Shown: positions 7,458 to 15,992 of the stretch, one piece after another
Layout of the letters: every line of letters begins with the position of its first letter
Position numbering within the stretch: position 1 is the first letter of the stretch
From: CAYUAG01 sp046483025
Lineage (GTDB): Bacteria > Zhuqueibacterota > QNDG01 > CAYUAG01
Assembly (NCBI GenBank): GCA_046483025.1
Contig: JAWODZ010000067.1
Location: 1-53,074 of the forward strand
Direction: 5' to 3'
DNA length: 53,074 bases
The notes under the pieces: model-generated
What the model saw: only the letters and a program-made list of their open reading frames with translations
Database searches by the model: none
What the model was told of the DNA's origin: nothing
Program-made: the position numbers and the translations under genes

Positions 7458-8637
7458 TTTACTTCGCTATCGGATCAAGGATACTGAAATAGCCCCTCGC
7501 TATATTACCAGAAAACAGGCCGGGCGCTATATCAGAATTTGCTCTCGACTCATTTCTCTGTTTCAGAATCATACCGGTAAGACCTGCGGAGAACTCAGGG
7601 AAGCATTGAGAGAATTCGAGGGTAAGCGTACAGATTTCAAGATCATCCGGGGTTTGTTTAAATTATTGGAAGAAAAAGCTGAAATTGCTCCTGCTTTAAG
7701 CCTGGACTTCCCTGCTTTTCGCCATGGTATTTTTTCTACAGCTCAGGAGTACTATCCTCTGGTTTCCCGTTCAGACTTGATCCATAAAAGACAAAGGGAG
7801 GAAATTTTAGATAACATCGGAAAACAATTTGACATTTCAGGTGAGGAGGTGGACAGATGGATGTACGGTGATCTTCAGGAAAATCAGATTCTCCTCAGGT
7901 TTGAAACCAGTTATACCCCGGAATCCCTGCTGAAAAGATACAATCTTGCTCTGGCCCAGGGACTTCTGTATAGAGCAAATCATTTGCGTATCCACCTGAA
8001 AGGTGATTACCGGGTAGTTTTTCAGTACATCAAGCTGTCCCGTCTTATTCATTGGATTCGTCCTTCCCAAGATGATGGTATGGATATTACCCTTGATGGG
8101 CCGGCATCTCTGTTTCGAAATTCACAACGGTATGGAATCCGAATGGCAAATTTTCTTCCGGGTTTGCTTCTGGCACAGAACTGGTCCATGATTGCAGACA
8201 TTCAGACCGCAGATGGGCTTAAATATTTTCGGCTGGATTCCAACTGCGGGTTGACTTCCCACTATACATCCATATCAGCTTTTGACAGCAGCATTGAAGA
8301 ACAGTTTTTTCAGAAATTCTCCCGAAAAGACAGAGGATGGGAGATTCGTCGGGAGGATACGGTAATCAATTTGGGTGATGCGGTATTTATTCCGGATTTT
8401 ACCTTCTACCACCCTGACGGCCGTATTGCTCACCTGGAGATTATCGGTTTCTGGACTCCGGAATATCTGGAAAAAAAGATAGACAAGATCCGAAAAGCTG
8501 ATCATTCCAACCTCATTCTGGCCATTAATAAAATGCTCAACTGCAGTCGAAAAGATTTTAGAGGAGAGGTATTGTTTTATCGAACCGGGATCAGAATCGG
8601 GGAGGTGTTGGAAGCGCTGGAGAGGAAGGGGTGTTAA
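7444..8637 (+). CDS. DUF790 (Bax1-type) nuclease, partner of XPB
   Basis: This 397-residue protein begins MLTADLLRYRIKD...IAPRYI, the hallmark opening of DUF790, the family of the archaeal Bax1 nuclease that binds XPB. In the last quarter, IPDF with D318 and HLEIIGFW with E332 give a metal-nuclease D...ExI signature. It overlaps the helicase gene by 14 bases, which supports a shared complex. Archaeal Bax1 nicks DNA near bubbles unwound by XPB; the same is inferred here. It is somewhat shorter than the roughly 450 residues I expect for archaeal members. A family-A palindrome begins 2 bases after the stop. Confidence 0.88.
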   Translation: MLTADLLRYRIKDTEIAPRYITRKQAGRYIRICSRLISLFQNHTGKTCGELREALREFEGKRTDFKIIRGLFKLLEEKAEIAPALSLDFPAFRHGIFSTAQEYYPLVSRSDLIHKRQREEILDNIGKQFDISGEEVDRWMYGDLQENQILLRFETSYTPESLLKRYNLALAQGLLYRANHLRIHLKGDYRVVFQYIKLSRLIHWIRPSQDDGMDITLDGPASLFRNSQRYGIRMANFLPGLLLAQNWSMIADIQTADGLKYFRLDSNCGLTSHYTSISAFDSSIEEQFFQKFSRKDRGWEIRREDTVINLGDAVFIPDFTFYHPDGRIAHLEIIGFWTPEYLEKKIDKIRKADHSNLILAINKMLNCSRKDFRGEVLFYRTGIRIGEVLEALERKGC

Positions 8638-8638
8638 A

Positions 8639-8674
8639 CCACCCTGACAGGGTCGCTGACCCTGTCTGGGTGGG
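8639..8674. repeat. Palindrome family A, copy 2
   Basis: CCACCCTGACAGGGT and ACCCTGTCTGGGTGG pair with one mismatch. It lies directly after the DUF790 stop codon and could also end that transcript, although the tail is A-rich rather than T-rich on the plus strand. Confidence 0.85.
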
Positions 8675-8688
8675 AGAAGAAAAAAAAT

Positions 8689-8717
8689 TTTCTTAAATCC
8701 AGAAAATTTTGTATAAT
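8689..8717 (+). promoter_or_regulatory. Possible promoter of the Asp-box protein gene
   Basis: A perfect TATAAT lies at 8712-8717. The -35 position 17 bases upstream reads TTTCTT, which is weak. The downstream ATG is at 8778. Confidence 0.4.
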
Positions 8718-8777
8718 AGTACTAATGAATCAGAGTTAACATAGTCTTTTCTTATACCATTCAACAGGGAGAAATGT

Positions 8778-11700
8778 ATGTTTAAAAATATCCAAAAGTA
8801 TATCATTAGTAGATACCTGGTGATTGTCATTTTTATTCTATCAACCTATCAGGCTGGATTTGCCGGAGATGGTACGAACTATGATGAAACATTATACAAC
8901 GCTTTACGATATCGGTGTATCGGGCCCTTCCGGGGAGGCAGGTCCGCAGCAGTAGCAGGAGTAAAGGGTGATGAAATGACCTACTATTTCGGAGCTACCG
9001 GCGGCGGTGTTTGGCAGACTGTTGACGGCGGTAATACCTGGAAAAATATTTCTGACGGTTTTTTCGGCGGTTCCATAGGGGCAGTGGCGGTGAGTGAATG
9101 GGATCCGAATGTGATCTATGTGGGAGGCGGAGAAAAAACCGTACGGGGAAATGTTTCTCACGGATCCGGTATGTGGAAATCTGTGGATAAGGGAAAGACC
9201 TGGAAAAATGTGGGATTAAAAGATTCCCGTCATATTACCCGTATTCGGATACATCCCACAAATCCGGATATTGTATATGCTTCAGCCCTTGGACACCTTT
9301 TCGGACCCAATAAAGAGAGAGGTATCTATAAGACTACTGACGGAGGATCAACCTGGGAACAGGTCTTGTTTATCAATGAGGAAGTGGGTGCAGTGGATAT
9401 GGAGATGGATCCCACCAATCCCCGTATCCTCTATGCCTCCCTGTGGCGGGTTCTCCGCACTCCTTACAGTCTGGAGAGCGGGGGGCCGGGTTCAGGAATC
9501 TGGAAATCCACTGACAGCGGTGAGACCTGGAAGGAAATTACAGGAAATCAGGGGTTGCCCCGGGGAGTTATCGGCATCAACATGGTAACGGTCTCACCTG
9601 TAAATCCGGACCGGGTATGGGCTATAATTGAATCTGAAAAAGGGGGAGTATTCCGGTCTGATGATGCGGGAAAAACCTGGACCAGAGTCAATGACGAACG
9701 AAAACTGCGCCAGCGGGCCTGGTACTATACCCGCATTTATGCTGACACCAAAGATGAAAATTGTGTGTATGTGCTGAATGTAGGTTTCTGGCGGTCTCAG
9801 GATGGGGGCCAGACTTTTGAGTCTATCCGGACACCCCACGGAGATCATCATGACCTCTGGATTGCCCCGGAAGTTCCCGAGCGTATGATCATCGGTGATG
9901 ACGGTGGGGCTCAGGTAACCTTCAACGGAGGTGAGACCTGGAGCACCTATCACAATCAACCCACGGCTCAATTTTACCGGGTAACCACGGACAACCATTT
10001 CCCTTACCGCATTTATGGAGCCCAGCAGGACAATTCAACCGTCAGAATTCTGCACCGGTCGGACGGCAGGTCTATTTCAGAAGATGACTGGGAGCCGACT
10101 GCAGGAGGTGAAAGTGGCTGGATAGCTCCTGATCCGGAAAATCCGGATATAGTCTATGGTGGATCTTATGGCGGTTATCTGCAGCGGTTAAATCATGAAA
10201 CCGGTGAGTTCCGGCTGGTAAATGTATGGCCGGACAACCCTATGGGACACGGAGCCGGGGATTTGAAATACCGGTTTCAGTGGAACTATCCCATCTTCTT
10301 TTCGCCCCATGATCCTGACATTCTCTATGCAGCCGGCAACTGTCTTTTTAAAACCACCGATGAAGGACAGAGCTGGGAGAAGATCAGCCCGGATCTTACC
10401 CGGAATGATCCCGCCAAATTAGGTCCTTCCGGCGGTCCCATTACCAAAGACAACACCAGTGTGGAATACTACTGCACCATATTTACAGCAGCAGAAAGTC
10501 CGCATGAGCCGGGAGTGATCTGGACCGGATCTGATGACGGTCTCATTCATCTGACCAGGGACGGAGGACAAAATTGGAAAAATGTAACTCCACCAAAAAA
10601 AATAATGCCGGAATGGATTCAGATCAACAGCCTGGAACCTGATCCTTTTAATCCGGGCGGACTCTATGTGGCAGCAACCAGGTATAAATGGGATGATTTT
10701 CGTCCCTTTTTGTATAAAACTTCAGATTATGGACAATCCTGGAAAAAAATTGTTAACGGAATTGATAATGATCATTTTACCCGGGATATTTGTCCGGATC
10801 CTAACAGTGAAGGGATTTTATATGCAGGCACTGAAAACGGCATGTATATTTCCTTTGACGACGGCAGCAGCTGGCAGTCCTTCCAGTTAAATCTTCCCAT
10901 ATCACCTGTAACTGATCTTACTGTAAAAAACACAGATCTTATCGTATCAACCCAGGGACGTTCTTTCTGGGTACTTGATGACCTTACTTCTTTGTATCAG
11001 CTAAATGAAAAGGTGGCTGAGAGTGATTATTATCTCTTCCAGCCCCGGCCTACTTACCGTTTGAGAGGAGGAAGTTCTGAGAATCTCACCACTGCAGGTG
11101 AAAATCCTCCTGAAGGTGTTATGCTCCATTACTATTTTAAAAATAAGCCGGACAGTGATGCAGTGTGTCTGAAAATACTGCAAGAAGACGGTACACTGAT
11201 CAAAAAATTCAGTCCGGATGCAGAAAAAGATAATATTCTCACCATTGATGAGAATATGAACAGATTTGTCTGGGATATGCACTATCCGGATGCAGAAACT
11301 TTTGAGGGAATGATTCTTTGGGCCGGTATGACTCAGGGACCGCTGGCAGTTCCCGGCACCTACAAAGCCAGACTTATCCTGGGACAGGATTCTTCTACAG
11401 TTCAGTTTGATATTTTACCGGATCCTCGTTCCCAGTCAAGTCAGGAAGATCTAAGAAAGCAGTTTGATTTTCTCCTGGAAGTCAGAGATAAACTTTCCGA
11501 AACCCATTCTGCCATAAAAACTATTCGAAATGTAAAAAAACAGATTCAGGATGTAATTGCAAAGCTGGATAAAAAGCAAGAATATGCAGAGATAGATACT
11601 TTAGGCAGACAGATCATGGAAAAAATAAGTTCTATTGAAGAAGCACTGTATCAGACCAAGAACCAAAGCAGACAGGATCCCCTGAATTATCCCATACGCC

Positions 11701-11906
11701 TAAACAACCGCCTCAGTTCCTTGGCTCGGGTAGTTTCTGTAGGAGATTATCCTCCCACTCAACAGGCCATGGAAGTGAAAGAAAAACTCATTAAGCAGAT
11801 CGATCAGGAATTAAAAAAACTGCTTAACATAATGAAACAGCAGGTTCCACAATTGAATCAGCTTATCCATACCTATAACATTCCTTTGGTAGAGGTGTCA
11901 AAATAA
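8778..11906 (+). CDS. Secreted Asp-box (BNR/sortilin-like) beta-propeller protein
   Basis: A 1042-residue exported protein. A signal peptide spans residues 1-29 (hydrophobic core LVIVIFIL, cleavage likely after GFA). At least ten Asp-box motifs of the S/T-x-D-x-G-x-T/S-W type follow, such as TVDGGNTW, SVDKGKTW, TTDGGSTW, STDSGETW, SDDAGKTW, TTDEGQSW and SFDDGSSW. They mark the blades of one or two beta-propellers over residues 60-720, as in sortilin/VPS10 and xyloglucanase-like proteins. The remaining 300 residues hold a beta-rich segment and a lysine-rich helical, coiled-coil-like end. Enzymatic activity is not shown; these proteins are often labelled glycosyl hydrolases without proof. AGGGAG precedes the ATG. 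Confidence 0.85.
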   Translation: MFKNIQKYIISRYLVIVIFILSTYQAGFAGDGTNYDETLYNALRYRCIGPFRGGRSAAVAGVKGDEMTYYFGATGGGVWQTVDGGNTWKNISDGFFGGSIGAVAVSEWDPNVIYVGGGEKTVRGNVSHGSGMWKSVDKGKTWKNVGLKDSRHITRIRIHPTNPDIVYASALGHLFGPNKERGIYKTTDGGSTWEQVLFINEEVGAVDMEMDPTNPRILYASLWRVLRTPYSLESGGPGSGIWKSTDSGETWKEITGNQGLPRGVIGINMVTVSPVNPDRVWAIIESEKGGVFRSDDAGKTWTRVNDERKLRQRAWYYTRIYADTKDENCVYVLNVGFWRSQDGGQTFESIRTPHGDHHDLWIAPEVPERMIIGDDGGAQVTFNGGETWSTYHNQPTAQFYRVTTDNHFPYRIYGAQQDNSTVRILHRSDGRSISEDDWEPTAGGESGWIAPDPENPDIVYGGSYGGYLQRLNHETGEFRLVNVWPDNPMGHGAGDLKYRFQWNYPIFFSPHDPDILYAAGNCLFKTTDEGQSWEKISPDLTRNDPAKLGPSGGPITKDNTSVEYYCTIFTAAESPHEPGVIWTGSDDGLIHLTRDGGQNWKNVTPPKKIMPEWIQINSLEPDPFNPGGLYVAATRYKWDDFRPFLYKTSDYGQSWKKIVNGIDNDHFTRDICPDPNSEGILYAGTENGMYISFDDGSSWQSFQLNLPISPVTDLTVKNTDLIVSTQGRSFWVLDDLTSLYQLNEKVAESDYYLFQPRPTYRLRGGSSENLTTAGENPPEGVMLHYYFKNKPDSDAVCLKILQEDGTLIKKFSPDAEKDNILTIDENMNRFVWDMHYPDAETFEGMILWAGMTQGPLAVPGTYKARLILGQDSSTVQFDILPDPRSQSSQEDLRKQFDFLLEVRDKLSETHSAIKTIRNVKKQIQDVIAKLDKKQEYAEIDTLGRQIMEKISSIEEALYQTKNQSRQDPLNYPIRLNNRLSSLARVVSVGDYPPTQQAMEVKEKLIKQIDQELKKLLNIMKQQVPQLNQLIHTYNIPLVEVSK

Positions 11907-11956
11907 TACAACATTGTTACCTTACGTTCCTGGGGTAAAAAAATAAGGAGACAGCT

Positions 11957-13777
11957 ATGAAATCAATTTATCATTTTTTGCTTATCTCATTTATTTTTCT
12001 TTTGAGCTCTGCAGTGTATGCGGATAAATCCTACCGGATGAGCAAAGTACAGATCAGAGCACAGCTACAGGCAGACGGGAGTATGGAGGTTTCCGAATAC
12101 CGAACCTATGATTTTGAGGATGATTTCAGTTATGCCTATAGGACCTTCCCAAAATCGGATACAGTCTCTTTTACCAATTTTAGTATTACTGAAAACAACC
12201 GGAAGTACATTTTATCAGATACACAAGAACCAGGGACTTTTTGGATCAAAGACAAGAAAAGCTATACAGAAGTACGGTGGTTTTTTCGGGCAGAGGATGA
12301 AAAACGTACCTTTACAGTTCGATATACGGTGAATGATGCGGTTGTACGATTCCGGGACGCAGCTGTACTTCACTATCAGTTTATTGGCAAAGAATGGGAC
12401 AAATCCTCCTGGAATGTCACCCTGGAATTGATTCCTCCGGTTTCTCTTTCTCCGCAGGAAGTAAAGGTATGGCCGCACGGCCCTCTGTGGATGGAATCTT
12501 ATATCCAGAATGACGGAATTATAACCGGTTCCTGTAGAAAGATACCTGCTCATACTTTTTTTGATATCCGGGCACTCTATCCAATTAGCATCTTCCTTCA
12601 ATCAAAATATGTGGATAAAGCGGTAAAAGAAAACATACTCAAAGAAGAAGCTAAATGGGCTCTGGAAGCAAATCAGAAGAGAGAGAAATTACTGAAAAAA
12701 GAGCGAGCTCGAAAAAAAAGATGGGCTCAGGGAAAATGGATTATGGGCATTTTAAGCTTAATAGGACTTATGGGCTGGGGGGTTTTTTTCCAAAAATATG
12801 GAACCCGTCCTTCGCTTCAGCGCCCGGTACCGGAAGTAAGTCCCAATATTCCCTCGGAAACGCCTCCGGCTCTGCTGGACTATCTTCTGCACAACAGGGA
12901 TATCTATGGAGGAGCAATAATGGGAACACTGTTTGATCTGGCCGGAAAAGGTATTATCAGTCTCCGACATGAAGAACAGGAAAGAAGTGGTCTGAAAAAA
13001 ATTTTTTCCGGAAAAACTTCCCGATCCTGGAATATTGACAGAGAAAAATGGAGAAAACAGAAAGCCCAGTTACAAGATTATGAAAACACCCTGTTGGAAT
13101 TTCTTTTTGACACCATTGGAAAAGGAGAAAATTCGGTAGATATAAAATTGATTAAGAAGAAAAGAAATTCATTTATGAAGTTTTTTCGAGACTGGAAAAA
13201 GACTGTGAAGAGAAAAGGAGATAAAAAAGGCTGGTTCGATAAACAGAGTTTTAAGGGCAGAAATTATGCTTTCATGATTGCCGGAGTATTATTACTTTTA
13301 TCAATTCCCGGATTCATTCTATACGAAATCTGGGGATTCATTCTTACTCTATCAAGCCTGCTGATTTTTATACTTTCTACCTTTATAGCTCATCGTACCA
13401 GAGAAGGAGAACAGCTTGCCCGGGAATGGAAAGCATTGAAAAAATATCTTCATAAGCATCATTATCGGAATGCAGACAATCAGTATATTCTGGATAGAAT
13501 TGATGAGTACCTAATTTACAGTGTGGTTTTGGGTGTCAATCAGAAAACTCTAAAGGAACTGGCAGGATTTATCCCCTCGGATAATCATGCGGCATATATA
13601 CCCTGGTTTATTTATCATGGACATGCAGGAGAAGCGTTTTCTTCTGCCTCCTTTGCTGCTTCTTTTTCAGCTTCGGTGGCTGCTACTACTTCGGCTATGA
13701 GTTCTGCTGCCGGTGCAGGCGGAGGTGCTGCAGGTGGAGCTGGAGGGGCATCCGGAGGTGGTGGGGGTGCTGGTTAA
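11957..13777 (+). CDS. DUF2207 family membrane protein with Gly/Ala-rich tail
   Basis: A 606-residue protein of the DUF2207 (YciQ-like) type. A signal peptide (residues 1-22, ending VYA) is followed by an extracytoplasmic beta-rich domain to about residue 215, a basic linker, a membrane segment near 260-280, a cytoplasmic region, and a hydrophobic pair near 435-480. The last 45 residues are almost only Ser, Ala and Gly, ending GGGGGAG; such low-complexity tails are common in this family. The function of the family is unknown. AAGGAGA lies just upstream of the ATG, and the gene follows the Asp-box gene after 50 bases, so the two may be co-transcribed. Confidence 0.85.
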   Translation: MKSIYHFLLISFIFLLSSAVYADKSYRMSKVQIRAQLQADGSMEVSEYRTYDFEDDFSYAYRTFPKSDTVSFTNFSITENNRKYILSDTQEPGTFWIKDKKSYTEVRWFFRAEDEKRTFTVRYTVNDAVVRFRDAAVLHYQFIGKEWDKSSWNVTLELIPPVSLSPQEVKVWPHGPLWMESYIQNDGIITGSCRKIPAHTFFDIRALYPISIFLQSKYVDKAVKENILKEEAKWALEANQKREKLLKKERARKKRWAQGKWIMGILSLIGLMGWGVFFQKYGTRPSLQRPVPEVSPNIPSETPPALLDYLLHNRDIYGGAIMGTLFDLAGKGIISLRHEEQERSGLKKIFSGKTSRSWNIDREKWRKQKAQLQDYENTLLEFLFDTIGKGENSVDIKLIKKKRNSFMKFFRDWKKTVKRKGDKKGWFDKQSFKGRNYAFMIAGVLLLLSIPGFILYEIWGFILTLSSLLIFILSTFIAHRTREGEQLAREWKALKKYLHKHHYRNADNQYILDRIDEYLIYSVVLGVNQKTLKELAGFIPSDNHAAYIPWFIYHGHAGEAFSSASFAASFSASVAATTSAMSSAAGAGGGAAGGAGGASGGGGGAG

Positions 13778-13816
13778 CCGTAGATAAAAACTAAAGATAA
13801 AGGAATAAGGGAAAAA

Positions 13817-13892
13817 ACACCCCTCTTCCCCGGCTGACGCCGAGGGTCTCCTCCCTCGACAAGCTCGGGACAGGCTCTCAAGGGGAGATATA
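13817..13892. repeat. Family F element, copy 2 (long form)
   Basis: It runs from ACACCCCTC through CTCCCTCGACAAGCTCGGG to CTCAAGGGGAGATA. The layout matches that of 14548-14609, with an inserted segment around the CGACAAGCTCGGGACAGG core. Confidence 0.65.
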
Positions 13893-13905
13893 ATATAACG
13901 CTAAT

Positions 13906-13935
13906 CCTCCCTTGAGGGAGAATATAGGTGGGTGT
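13906..13935. repeat. Palindrome family F, copy 3 (short form)
   Basis: CCTCCCTTGAGGGAG followed by AATATAGGTGGGTGT is the same as 3511-3540 apart from one base. Together with the ACACCC start of the neighbouring long form it makes an outer inverted pair, ACACCC...GGGTGT. Confidence 0.8.
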
Positions 13936-14076
13936 AAGAATGAAAAATAAAAAGAAAATACTTTAAAGTTTTTTGTGAACTTCATTTTTTTGTGGTAAGA
14001 AATGTAAAACCTGGAGTAAGAACACTAGAATTGACTACAATTCGCAGGCAGCAGATGGTAGGTTTACATACGATCG

Positions 14077-14529
14077 ATGGTTTGTGGTCAGTGTGCAGAA
14101 TGTAAGAATATTAAGGGAGATATATACATTTCAGCTGATTCAAAATCCAACCAGCCCTGGCAGGTAACTTTGTTGTCCTGTCTCAGTAGTATTGTAACGG
14201 TTATTCTTCTGATTGCACTTATTTTTGTGTTAAAATTAGGATATGAAGGAGTTAAAGCCGGGGAGATGGGTACTATGCTTGGTTTCTTTGGAATAATAAT
14301 GTTAATTATTCTGATCCCCCTGTTTATAGTAATGATTCTGGCAACTATCGGGATATTCAAAGCAAAAAGGTGGGCAGTAATATTTCTATTTACTTTTACT
14401 TGTATTTGTTTTCCGATCGGATTTTTTACCCTTGCAGTGGGACCAATTATTTTTATGGGAGTAATGTTCTTTCTTGGTTTAATGTTGTGGGCAGAAATAA
14501 TGTGTCTGAAGTCTTCCTGTTACAATTAA
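14077..14529 (+). CDS. Hypothetical membrane protein, repeat-flanked
   Basis: A 150-residue protein I do not recognise. The N-terminal 30 residues include a Cys-x2-Cys-x2-Cys cluster (CGQCAEC), which could bind a metal like a zinc ribbon half. Four hydrophobic segments follow: LLSCLSSIVTVILLIAL, GFFGIIMLIILIPLF, WAVIFLFTFTCICFP and a last one ending in LMLWAEIMC. Family-F repeats lie on both sides (13817-13935 and 14548-14609). No good ribosome binding site precedes the ATG, so the start is uncertain and the N-terminal cysteines might not be translated. Confidence 0.55.
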   Translation: MVCGQCAECKNIKGDIYISADSKSNQPWQVTLLSCLSSIVTVILLIALIFVLKLGYEGVKAGEMGTMLGFFGIIMLIILIPLFIVMILATIGIFKAKRWAVIFLFTFTCICFPIGFFTLAVGPIIFMGVMFFLGLMLWAEIMCLKSSCYN

Positions 14530-14547
14530 ATATATTAGGTATACCTT

Positions 14548-14609
14548 ACACCCCCTCTCTTTTGTCTCTCCCTTCGGCGAGCTCAGGACAGGCCCTCAAG
14601 GGAGAGAAA
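14548..14609. repeat. Family F element, copy 4 (long form)
   Basis: It begins ACACCCCCTCTC, contains CTCCCTTCGGCGAGCTCAGG, and ends CCCTCAAGGGAGAG; same orientation as 13817-13892. The stretch from 14610 to the next gene start at 14839 shows nothing recognisable. Confidence 0.65.
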
Positions 14610-14838
14610 TAGTATTTATTCGAGGAGAAATTAAGGTTAATGCAGGTTTGGTTTGCAATAACCGGTTTTAAACAAAAGATAAATTTATATGGCAGATTCT
14701 TACACAGGAAAAAAGAGACAACTACTGTTAATGTAGCTGATTTGTTACAGTGCAGTCGGAATAATTGTATTTTTTTAAGTGATTCAAAGAAAATTAACAA
14801 TCAGAGATGTCAAATTTGTTATGCAGGAGGGAGTGGAA

Positions 14839-15726
14839 ATGAATAAATACTATCTTATTGTTAATCCTCAGGGCGGAGCTAAAAAAGGTTTTAGTATTTT
14901 GGAAAAAGTGAAACCTGTATTTCAAAAAGCTGGAGCTGAAATAGATATTAAGGAAACCCGTTATGCCGGTCATGCCCGCATGATGGCTAACACTCTACCC
15001 TTTAAAGGTTATAAGGGAATGTGTGCTATTGGCGGCGATGGAACCATGCATGAGCTGGTTAATGGTATGCTGACCAGGAAGGATGGAAAAACAATATCTT
15101 TAGGTCTCCTTACTGGTGGTACTGGTAATTCATTTATGCACGATATGAACTGCCTGGACCCGGGTGTGGCTGCTAAAAGAATTCTTATGGGACGTTCGCG
15201 CAAAGTAGATATTGCCAGAGTCGACGCTGCGGGTGAAATTATTTACGGATTTAATATTGTGGGGTGGGGATTACCTACAGATATAAATGTATTAGCTGCA
15301 AAGCTGAGGTGGCTGGGGGGACAGTGTTATAATGTAGCTTCCATAATAGAAGTCATAAAAAATAAAGTACGGCTGGCAAAAATCAGCATAGACGGCAGAA
15401 CTATTGCCGGAGATTATGGATTTATATTAGGGTGTAATACCATTCATACTGGAAATGCCATGAAAATGGCTCCTCTGGCCCAAATCGATGACGGTTTGAT
15501 TGATCTGTTAATAGTCCGTAAAGCAGGAAGATTGAAATTATTATCACTATTTACAAAAATATTCAAAGGGGGCCATGTAGGGGATCCGGCTGTGGAGTAT
15601 CATCAGGCCAGAGAATTTTCCATTGTACCTCTGGAGAATCATGTTCTGAACATTGATGGAGAAACAGTGGGCAGCACCCCCATTCATGTCAAGATGCTGC
15701 CTGGTGCGATTGATGTTTTGATATAA
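14839..15726 (+). CDS. Diacylglycerol/sphingosine-type lipid kinase
   Basis: A 295-residue member of the DAGK catalytic-domain family (YegS/DgkB/LCB5 relatives). The N-terminal IVNPQGGAKKG and the GGDGTMHELVNGM motif near residues 63-75 form the nucleotide-binding site; GLLTGGTGNSF is the next conserved loop. The C-terminal half is a beta-sandwich ending in NIDGE and VLI, as usual. It would phosphorylate a membrane lipid such as diacylglycerol or a long-chain base. An upstream in-frame ATG at 14779 exists, but AGGAGGGA sits 7 bases before ATG 14839 and the family begins there. Confidence 0.9.
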   Translation: MNKYYLIVNPQGGAKKGFSILEKVKPVFQKAGAEIDIKETRYAGHARMMANTLPFKGYKGMCAIGGDGTMHELVNGMLTRKDGKTISLGLLTGGTGNSFMHDMNCLDPGVAAKRILMGRSRKVDIARVDAAGEIIYGFNIVGWGLPTDINVLAAKLRWLGGQCYNVASIIEVIKNKVRLAKISIDGRTIAGDYGFILGCNTIHTGNAMKMAPLAQIDDGLIDLLIVRKAGRLKLLSLFTKIFKGGHVGDPAVEYHQAREFSIVPLENHVLNIDGETVGSTPIHVKMLPGAIDVLI

Positions 15727-15845
15727 AACAAATTTTTTGGGACTGATAGAAATACGATTCAAATATTTTACGGTTGGGTAAATATTTTAGATTGCTACCC
15801 AAAATGAGTGTAAGCTGCTTTGCAACAAGATTTGAATATTATATA

Positions 15846-15878
15846 AACCTCCCGAAGGTTCCGAACCTTCGGGAGGTT
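15846..15878. repeat. Palindrome family B, intact copy
   Basis: AACCTCCCGAAGGTT (15846-15860) and AACCTTCGGGAGGTT (15864-15878) form a perfect 15-bp stem around CCG. It is the uninterrupted version of 835-1010 and has the same stem and loop size as the palindrome at 52864-52896. Confidence 0.9.
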
Positions 15879-15915
15879 GTAATTTTGATTGAATAAGAAA
15901 TGTAATTTTTATCCC

Positions 15916-15974
15916 TTGTTTTTGTAACTTATTTATGCTATATTAGTTACAAAAATTGTACAGATAAGTTACAG
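15916..15974 (+). promoter_or_regulatory. Promoter and probable operator of the AbiEi-like gene
   Basis: TTGTTT (15916-15921) and TATATT (15939-15944) are spaced by 17 bases. Inverted repeats overlap them: TTTGTAACT (15921-15929) with AGTTACAAA (15945-15953), and GTAACTTAT (15924-15932) with ATAAGTTAC (15964-15972). The TTAC boxes cover the -10 region, the expected place for self-repression by an antitoxin with an N-terminal winged helix. The role is inferred. Confidence 0.55.
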
Positions 15975-15992
15975 CATTTCTGGGTAGGAATT

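Noticed and set aside
12655..12936. Overlapping frames inside the DUF2207 gene and inside the Asp-box gene (9271-9588)
   Set aside because: They are shadows of strong conserved frames and lack family motifs.
14370..14612. 80-codon frame overlapping the membrane protein at 14077
   Set aside because: It is a frame shadow of the membrane protein gene and ends in the F repeat.
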